Shown here piece by piece: positions 42,401-47,563 of a stretch of DNA of 47,563 nucleotides. Within the stretch, counting starts at the first letter, position 1. Each line of letters starts with the position of its first letter. A program made the position numbers and the translations under genes. A model generated the notes under the pieces. It made no database searches. It had not been told where the DNA came from and worked only from the letters and a program-made list of their open reading frames with translations. Source of the stretch: CAYTLW01 sp964438735 (GTDB lineage Bacteria > Myxococcota_A > UBA9042); assembly GCA_964438735.1 (NCBI GenBank), contig CAYTLW010000053.1, forward strand, positions 1 to 47,563, given 5' to 3'.

Positions 42401-43329
42401 GACGAGCTCCAGCTGCCCAGGGTCGTGCCGCCCGAGGTGCTCTTGCGGGCCCGTCCAGAGACGTAGCCGTACTTGTCGCTCTCGCTATAGGAATACCGAA
42501 TCAGGCTGATCTTATGGCCGCCGGGCACACCCTTGGCCGCCGAACTGCTGGTGCCCGAGCCCGAGCCCGACTTGCTGGCGCTGGCACCGAGGTTGGCGGT
42601 GACCCGTGCGCCGACCTGGGCGTTGTCGGTGATGTTGTTGTAGTTGACGACCACGGTCGGGTCGTAGGTCTTGTAGGGCTCGATGCGCACGCCCTCCCAG
42701 TCATTGGCCAGGATCTGGTTCTTGCTGATCTTGCCGGCCACGCGGCCGCGAATGTGCAGGCCGGTGAGCTTGTTGCCCTGCACCGTGGCGCCGGTGAGGT
42801 TGAGCTTGACCGTGCTGCCGGTGCCGAACATGTAGATGCCCTGGTGACCGTTGTTGATGAACTGGCCCTCGGTGAAGGTCAGGTTGGCGTTGGAGGTGGC
42901 GTAGACGCCGGCCTCGATGTTCTGGGTGACCTTCAGCTTGCTGGCCACCACCGAGGCGCCGGTGCTGGCGCGGATGCCCTGGCGGTTGTAGCGCAGCGTC
43001 GTGTTGGCGATGGTGCTCTTGTCCAGCGCTTCGATGCCCCAACGGGCGTACTCGATGACCGCGTGGGCGATGGCGCTCCCTTCACCCTTGAGCTGGATAC
43101 GCTGCCAGGCCTTGCCGACCTCCTTCTTGGCGCCGTAGACGGTGAAGACTACCGGCTGGTCCGCTGTGCCGACGACGTTGAGTTTGCCGTAGACATAGAT
43201 GTTGTAGTCGCCGTAGCCATCCTTGTTCTGGTCGGTGGCGACGAACTGCACGCTGGTGCCCTTGGCGATGGTCAGCACCTGGCCCTTGGGCACGATGATG
43301 TCGCCGGTGACGATGATGGTGCCGACCCA
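39484..43329 (-). repeat. Three beta-helix super-repeats, 1266-bp period
   Basis: The WxG codon starting each unit lies at 43329, 42063 and 40797, exactly 1266 bp (422 residues) apart. The KNTSSSSY segment recurs 1266 bp apart between copies one and two, and 1353 bp apart between two and three, so copy three carries an extra 29 codons. Each unit holds a beta-helix, a KSGSGSGT linker, an ESDKYGYVSGR segment and a VVTRT...LRHN..G.FP block. Confidence 0.85.
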
Positions 43330-46300
43330 GGTGGTCGTCTTGATGGTGCCGCTGACCTGCTGGATCAGCGCCAGGTTGACCGTGCGGGTGGTCTCTGCGA
43401 CCTGGCCGACGGCGTCCTTGACCTGCACCTTGATCGTGTAGGTGCCAGCCTTGGCGTACTGCTTCTTGACGACCTTGGTGGTGGAGAAGGGCGTATCCCA
43501 CTTGCCGTCATTTTCCCAATCCCAGCGTACCTGGAGCTTGGCCTTGGCCGTCTCGGTATCGCTGCACAGGGAGGCATCCAGGTCCACCTGCAGCGCGCCG
43601 GCGACGATGGCGGTGAAGGCCGCCTTGGGTTTGTCGTTGACGATATTCAGCTGCAGCGGCGTGGAGGCGCCGATGCCGCCGCCGCTGTCGGTGGCCTTGG
43701 CCACGAAGGAGACCGTGCTGCCGGTCTTGGCGGCCGTCGGCACGGTCCAGGCGAAGGTATAGGGCGCCGTGGTGTCGGTGCCGATGGACTTGCCGCCGGC
43801 CTCGACGAGCACCGACTTGATGGACTTGCCGCCCTTGGGCGTGGCGTCGACCAGGAACGCGACCTTCTCGCCCTGGGTCACCGGCGTGCCCTGCTGCGGC
43901 TTGACGAAGAGGACCACCGGCGGGTCGGCCTTCTGCACCGCCACGTTGCAGGTGGTGCTGTTGGTGGCCTTCTTGTCGTCGGTGACGGTCAGGCTCACCT
44001 GCACGCTGCCGGTCTTCTTGAAGGCGTGGCTCACCTTGGCCACGCCACCCTTGACCACCGCGCTGCCGTCGCCGAAGTCGAAGGCATAGGTCGTGATCTT
44101 GCCGTCGGCATCGCTCGAGCCGCTGCCGTCGATGGTCACGGCGACGCCGGGTTTGGCCGTGGCCGGGCAGGCGAGCTTGGCTACAGGTGGCTTGTTGGCG
44201 GCGCCGATGCTGACCTTGCAGGTCGTGCTATCGCTGTCGCCCTTGTCGTCGACTACGGTCAGCTGCACGGTGAATGTGCCGGACTTCTTCCAGGCGTGCT
44301 GCACCTTGTTTGCGGCGCCCTTGACCAGCGGCGAGCCGTCGCCGAAGGCAAATGCGTACGTGGCGATCTTGCCGTCCGGATCATTGGACCCGCTGCCGTC
44401 CAGCAGCAGGGTCTGGCCCACCTTGCCGCTGCCCGGGCAGCTCAGCTTGGCCTCGGGCGGCTGGTTGGCGGTCACGTTGGCCTTGCCGGGTGAAGGCGAG
44501 GCCCAGGCGGTGAAGTCCTTGCTGTTGTCGTCGGTATCGGTGCCGCTGGCGTCGCGACCGATGCTGATGCCGGCGCCGGGGTCGGGGGCCGGTTTGCCCT
44601 CGCCCTTGAAGATCATGCCGCCGAAGCTGCCGTAGCCCACCGCGTCGACCACCACCGAGCCATAGCGTAGCTGGATGTTGTCCGGGCCGTTCTGGTAGTC
44701 GGCCGCCGACGAGGTCTGGTCGGCGTGGTCCGAGATCCACTTGGCCGCCTTGGTGCCGGCCACCAGGAAGAGGCCGTCGGCGGGGATGTTGCCCTTGAGC
44801 GAGATGACGTTGTAGGTCTTGCCGCCCTTGCCGTCGATGCCAACCAGGGACCAGCCGTTGACCGTGGCGCCCTTGGGGCCACGCAGCTCGATGAACACGT
44901 CGCTGTCGACGCCCGGGCTGTCGTAGAGTACCTCGTTGATGACGATGACGTGCGGGGCCTGCTTCTGCACGCATTTGCCCAACTTGCAGATCTGCCAGTT
45001 CTCGCAAGACGTCGCCGCGCCCCACTCGAAGCAGCCATCCTTGTTGGCGTCGCCGCAGGTCTGCACGCCGCCAGCGCCGCACTGCTTGTCGCCGATTTTG
45101 GCGCAGGTGCTCTGGCACTTGGCGATACACTTGCCGGCCGCACACCACTTCTTGCCGTCGGCGCTGCAGGTGGTCTTGTCCGAGGCGGTCTTGTGGGCGC
45201 AGCCGGAGACGGCCGAGCAGGTATCCACCGTGCAGGGCTTGCCGTCATCGCACTTGAGCGGTGCGCCATTGCACTTACCCAGGGTGCACTTATCGCTGAT
45301 GGTGCACTTGTTGCCGTCGTTGCAGGCGGCGCCATTCATGGCCGAGGTGGCGTACAGGCATTTGCCCGCCTGGGAATCGCAGATGTCCTTGGTGCAGGCG
45401 TTGTTGTCGTTGCAGACGACCATCGAGCCGACGCACTTGCCGGACGTACATTTATCCAGCTTGGTGCAGGCGTTGCCGTCTTCGCACGCCTTGCCGGACA
45501 GGGCGTTGCTGTCGTAGGAGCATGCGCCCTTGGCCACGTTGCATGTGTCCACCGTGCAGGGGTTGCCGTCGTTGCAGACCTTGCCCACGCCGGCGCATTT
45601 GCCCGCGGTGCACTTGTCGCCGTTGGTGCAGGCCTCGCCGTCGTCGCACGCCTTGCCGGCGAAGGGTTTGGCGTCATAGACGCATTTGCCGGCCGCCAGG
45701 TCGCACTTGTCGGCCGTGCACGGGTTGTTGTCGTCGCAGCTGGCGTTCTTGCCGGCGCACTTGCCGTTGGTGCAGGTGTCCTTCTGGGTGCAGCCCTTGC
45801 CGTCGTCGCAGGGGTCGCCGTTGTGGCCCTTGCCGTCGAAGACGCACAGCCCGTTGGCCTTGTTGCAGCTGTCGCTGGTGCAGGGGTTCTTGTCGTCGCA
45901 ATTCTTGGCCGGGCCGACCACGCAGACCTTGGCCTTGCACTTGTCGCCGGCGGTGCACTTGCTGCCGTCGGCGTCGCAGGGCTTGGTATTGGCCACGTTG
46001 GTGCAACCCTTGGCGCCCTGGCACTGGTCGGTGGTGCAGGGGTTGGCGTCGTCGCAGTTGCTCAGGCTGCCGGCCTTGCAGCTGCCACCCTTGCAGGCAT
46101 CGCCCTCGGTGCACTGGTTGCCGTCATCGCAGGGCAGCCCGTTCAGGGCATCCTCGAACTTGCACTTGCCGTCCTTGACCGAGCACTTGGACAGGGTGCA
46201 GACGTCGGGCGAGGAACACTTCTTGGGTTTGCCGCTGTCGCAGCTGCCCTCTTTGCACTTGTCGCCGATGGTGCAGGGGTTGTCGTCGCTGCAGGAGACG

Positions 46301-47061
46301 CCGTTGTTGTAGCTGTGGCTACAGCCGCCCTTGGCGTCGCAGCTGTCCTTGGTGCAGGGGTTGGTGTCATTGCAGTTCAGCGGCGCGCCAGCTTTGCACT
46401 TGCCGGACTGGCAGGCGTCGGCGTCGGTGCAGGCGCTGCCGTCGGCGTCGCAGGTGCTGCCATTGGGGGCCGGGGTGGAGTCGCACTTGCCTGTCTGGCC
46501 ATCGCAGAGGTCGGCGGTGCAGCCGTTGCCGTCCTCGCAGGCGCCTTCATCCAGATCGCCATCGCAGTCGTTGTCCTTGCCGTCGCAGACCTCTTTGCCC
46601 ACCGCCTCGGCGGCGCAGGCGCCCAGGCCGTTGGGCAAGCAGGAGCGGGTGCCCTTGCAGGAGGCGATGATCTCGCCCTTGCCGTCCTTGTAGTGGAGCG
46701 TGCAGGTGGTCTGCATCTTCTGCTTGATGGCAGCGGGCGTGCAGGGGCAGACGCCGTACTTCTCGCTGGCACCGGGCGCCGGCTTGCGCACGCATTGTTT
46801 GCCGTTGGCGCCCTCCACCGAGGTGCTGGCCTGGCAGTCGTAGTTGGCCGGGCAGTCGGCCGCGGCGTTGCAGCGGTTGCCGCAGAAGGCGCCGCCGTCG
46901 CCCTGGTCGATGCAGAAGGCGTCGGGATGACCCAGGGCCTTGCACTCCTTGGACTCGGTGCAGGGGTGGCAGAGGTGGCCGAACTCGCGCACGCAGAGGC
47001 CGGATGGGATCGCCGCCGGTGGGCGCGGCCTGCACACATTTGAAACCACCGGGGCAGCCAT
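39484..47061 (-). CDS. Giant multidomain lipoprotein, main part after a frameshift
   Basis: 2525 residues numbered from 47061; true coding in this frame begins near 47008. Order: Cys-rich block (to about 150), MopE-like EVCDGKDNDCDGDLDEG (about 160-175), Dicty CTDC-type repeats (about 178-633; C-DGN-CT-D-C), a Cys-rich bridge, a lamin-tail domain (about 700-857; INEVLYDSPG), PKD domains (about 867-949, 960-1044; FGDGSP, FGDGSA), an Ig-like domain (about 1047-1140), a third PKD-like domain (about 1144-1231), then three beta-helix super-repeats starting at the WxG residues 1245, 1667 and 2089. Likely a long surface adhesin or matrix protein binding calcium and glycans. The signal peptide is in another frame upstream (47006-47518). 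The 3' end converges on the beta-helix lipoprotein gene, 26 nt apart. Confidence 0.85.
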   Translation of the reverse strand: MAAPVVSNVCRPRPPAAIPSGLCVREFGHLCHPCTESKECKALGHPDAFCIDQGDGGAFCGNRCNAAADCPANYDCQASTSVEGANGKQCVRKPAPGASEKYGVCPCTPAAIKQKMQTTCTLHYKDGKGEIIASCKGTRSCLPNGLGACAAEAVGKEVCDGKDNDCDGDLDEGACEDGNGCTADLCDGQTGKCDSTPAPNGSTCDADGSACTDADACQSGKCKAGAPLNCNDTNPCTKDSCDAKGGCSHSYNNGVSCSDDNPCTIGDKCKEGSCDSGKPKKCSSPDVCTLSKCSVKDGKCKFEDALNGLPCDDGNQCTEGDACKGGSCKAGSLSNCDDANPCTTDQCQGAKGCTNVANTKPCDADGSKCTAGDKCKAKVCVVGPAKNCDDKNPCTSDSCNKANGLCVFDGKGHNGDPCDDGKGCTQKDTCTNGKCAGKNASCDDNNPCTADKCDLAAGKCVYDAKPFAGKACDDGEACTNGDKCTAGKCAGVGKVCNDGNPCTVDTCNVAKGACSYDSNALSGKACEDGNACTKLDKCTSGKCVGSMVVCNDNNACTKDICDSQAGKCLYATSAMNGAACNDGNKCTISDKCTLGKCNGAPLKCDDGKPCTVDTCSAVSGCAHKTASDKTTCSADGKKWCAAGKCIAKCQSTCAKIGDKQCGAGGVQTCGDANKDGCFEWGAATSCENWQICKLGKCVQKQAPHVIVINEVLYDSPGVDSDVFIELRGPKGATVNGWSLVGIDGKGGKTYNVISLKGNIPADGLFLVAGTKAAKWISDHADQTSSAADYQNGPDNIQLRYGSVVVDAVGYGSFGGMIFKGEGKPAPDPGAGISIGRDASGTDTDDNSKDFTAWASPSPGKANVTANQPPEAKLSCPGSGKVGQTLLLDGSGSNDPDGKIATYAFAFGDGSPLVKGAANKVQHAWKKSGTFTVQLTVVDDKGDSDSTTCKVSIGAANKPPVAKLACPATAKPGVAVTIDGSGSSDADGKITTYAFDFGDGSAVVKGGVAKVSHAFKKTGSVQVSLTVTDDKKATNSTTCNVAVQKADPPVVLFVKPQQGTPVTQGEKVAFLVDATPKGGKSIKSVLVEAGGKSIGTDTTAPYTFAWTVPTAAKTGSTVSFVAKATDSGGGIGASTPLQLNIVNDKPKAAFTAIVAGALQVDLDASLCSDTETAKAKLQVRWDWENDGKWDTPFSTTKVVKKQYAKAGTYTIKVQVKDAVGQVAETTRTVNLALIQQVSGTIKTTTWVGTIIVTGDIIVPKGQVLTIAKGTSVQFVATDQNKDGYGDYNIYVYGKLNVVGTADQPVVFTVYGAKKEVGKAWQRIQLKGEGSAIAHAVIEYARWGIEALDKSTIANTTLRYNRQGIRASTGASVVASKLKVTQNIEAGVYATSNANLTFTEGQFINNGHQGIYMFGTGSTVKLNLTGATVQGNKLTGLHIRGRVAGKISKNQILANDWEGVRIEPYKTYDPTVVVNYNNITDNAQVGARVTANLGASASKSGSGSGTSSSAAKGVPGGHKISLIRYSYSESDKYGYVSGRARKSTSGGTTLGSWSSSSKGWIDVHSSSVTKVVAQVQKNTSSSSYNGYLSLTTAAYDLKGAKREVSVVTRTATVDLRHNYYGVFPDVLPKLTLSQYSAANIHGFVGVKFDSKWSKANYYGGETLTKDTAWSGTIWLTGDLVVGSGKTLTINDGAQVHVVYLDQNGDKKGDFDIIATGRILSKGTSAKGVLIHGYGAGQKVAKGWDRIRLNGSGSSFVHTLIEHAYTGLYVANSASASNLTVRNNEHGFIVYSGGKFTVANSTLIANAQHGGWISNGGQLTLKTSLVTGNGNSGIYSRVTSSSTKLTATDNTFSANKRLGLELLGGLVATIKHNQVTGNDSEGVRLAHASGYDPTITMQFNNIWGNAKVRARVISTLSLSASKSGSGSGTSTSVAKGTPGGQYIDMLQYKYSESDKYGYVSGRVRKDSSGGSTLVSMSSSTSGWKEVLSSKAKKVVAQVQKNTSSSSYNGYLNVPQIVYDAAGAKREVTVVTRTKTLDLRHNWFGTFPAILPVLTLSHPAAANLHGFVGKKFGSTWSKGPYKGGESLAASTTWSGIVWMTGDYTVPTGKTLTIAAGTQVRFVAHDQDKNGHGDFDITVNGVLNATGKAASKVLFTVEGDANKKKNAWERIYGYGSSAKLLLTHTDVAWGHDCLYLKAGAHSVKSSTVHDCGGHGLQAYSASGVTLSDIVSKDHSGHGLYIRVSKSVSLATATLSGNAGHGIYVESSTSSINLSNFTATKNTDAGIRLYASSPAISSCNLSYNKLGIRYERNSAGTLKLCDIKYNDQEGVLLLSHSGLNPSPKINSNNIFGNSNKLGGVIDNFNLSASKSGSGSGTATAPKPPAPAKGVSGGYQMPYLRMKYSESDKYGYVSGRVRKDSSAGSTIFSASSSSSLRWKDVRSYKVTKVVAQVQKNTSSSSYSGYMTVSQAFYRKPKQARELVALTDSYKVNCTANYWGVFPDVLPLLALSRTDAVDFSGMKLLAIGGTGPQ
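45165..46530 (-). repeat. CTDC-type Cys repeats in the giant lipoprotein
   Basis: Alternating units of about 20-24 residues, of the form C(D/N)DGNxCTxxDKCxxGKC and C(D/N)DxNPCTxDxC, run about nine double units long. They resemble the Dictyostelium CTDC repeat found in slime-mould matrix proteins and in Myxococcota surface proteins. Confidence 0.8.
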
Positions 47062-47518
47062 CGATGCAGGTGTGGGCGCAGATCTTGCCGGTGTCGTTGT
47101 TGGTCATCGGGTCGTCGATGCACAACGCGTTGTCGCAGTCGCCGGCGACCTTGCACTGGCAGCCGGGCCCACCGGGGCAGGCGGCGGCGGGTACATCGTC
47201 GGCGCTGGCGTCGGCCACAACGTCGCTGGAGACCACGTCGGCCGTGACGCCATCGGTGCCGACCTGGCCATCGGCGCTATCGGGCAGTCCGCCCGCGTCC
47301 ATGGGCACATCGGAGAAGACCCACGTATCGGCGACGCCGGGCGGGTTCACGCCATCGGCGCAGGCGGCGACGAGGGCGAGCAGGGTGATGGCGAGGATGT
47401 GGGTGAGTTGTCCACCGGCTCCGCGGACACCGCCGAATGAAACCGGCAACTCACTGGCGGCCGGCGAAAGCCGGGCGCCCCCCCCCAACCGCCGTGAAGC
47501 ATACGGGTGAGGCCCCAA
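47006..47518 (-). pseudogene. Frameshifted 5' end of the giant lipoprotein gene
   Basis: This frame encodes a signal peptide with lipobox LVAAC, an acidic linker, and the start of a Cys-rich block (CPGGPGCQC, CIDGCPGGFKC). That block continues in the frame of the 39484-47061 gene. The paralogous lipoprotein at 13018-15060 has the same order without a break. Removing one base from the GGG at 47006-47008 (CCC on the coding strand) joins the frames as GGDPSGLCVREFG, giving a protein of about 2,650-2,680 residues. No ATG precedes the signal peptide in frame: the options are TTG 47518 or 47449, or an ATG near 47500 that would be in frame after a 1-nt change in the C run at 47478-47486. Most likely base-calling error near the window end. 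Confidence 0.75.
47478..47486. other. Nine-base C homopolymer near the giant gene's start
   Basis: A run of nine C lies between a potential ATG (near 47500, minus strand) and the signal-peptide codons. Adding one base here would place that ATG in frame with the signal peptide. Downstream of it to 47563 no gene is supported. Confidence 0.6.
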
Positions 47519-47563
47519 AAACAGAAAGGGATAAGCGGCACCCCCGCCAACCTAAGCCAATTT

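Noticed and set aside
42217..44493. Long plus-strand open frame opposite the giant gene
   Set aside because: Antisense shadow of repeat-rich, GC-biased coding DNA; the encoded Ala/Gly/Val/Asp-rich sequence matches no fold, and the minus-strand domains are unmistakable.
44725..47043. Second long plus-strand open frame opposite the CTDC repeats
   Set aside because: It mirrors the Cys repeats of the real gene and is composed of Ala/Val/Gly repeats typical of reverse-strand shadows.

Overview
The window is high-GC bacterial DNA packed with genes for secreted and lipid-anchored proteins. Several features point to a predatory or social deltaproteobacterial-grade organism (Myxococcota or a Bradymonadia/Polyangia-like relative). 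These are a eukaryotic-type Ser/Thr kinase fused to an NTPase and TPRs, lipoproteins with Asp/Gly/Ser/Pro-rich linkers just after the lipidated Cys, thrombospondin type 3 and MopE-like calcium-binding motifs, Dicty-type CTDC repeats, and a MYXO-CTERM-like C-terminal sorting signal. This assignment is by gene style only; no rRNA, tRNA, CRISPR array, phage gene or transposase was seen.

Layout. 27-3209 (-): kinase/NTPase/TPR regulator, divergent from a VWA lipoprotein (3447-5051, +), with an 8-bp palindrome between the two putative promoters. 5207-9298 (+): tightly coupled four-gene unit (esterase lipoprotein, SUMF1-fold protein, propeller-like secreted protein, APP1-type phosphatase). 9314-20529: a block of Cys-rich lipoproteins on both strands, including a TSP1/glycine-rich protein, a protein with five copies of an unrecognised Cys-rich module, and a CHAP-domain wall hydrolase with five 22-residue Cys repeats. 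20442-21446 (-): unknown lipoprotein. 21530-24292 (+): membrane-fused spermidine-synthase-like protein.

24359-34040 is the most coherent functional block. A SulP transporter with STAS and cyclic-nucleotide-binding domains is followed by OmpA/TSP3, FecR and CHASE2-adenylate-cyclase genes joined by 4-nt overlaps. An MBL-fold hydrolase comes next, then (convergent) an MscS channel with its own cyclic-nucleotide-binding domain. Together they look like an envelope-sensing cAMP circuit with its effectors encoded alongside.

34203-39457 (+): helical lipoprotein, duplicated YHS/TRASH metal-binding lipoprotein, and a beta-helix lipoprotein. 39484-47518 (-): a gene for a giant lipoprotein of about 2,650-2,680 residues (Cys-rich block, CTDC repeats, lamin-tail domain, PKD domains, three 422-residue-period beta-helix super-repeats). 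It is interrupted near its 5' end by an apparent single-base insertion at 47006-47008 and has a 9-base C run near its start, so base-calling errors near the window edge are likely. Intergenic gaps are short everywhere (the longest is about 240 nt) and convergent genes nearly touch.
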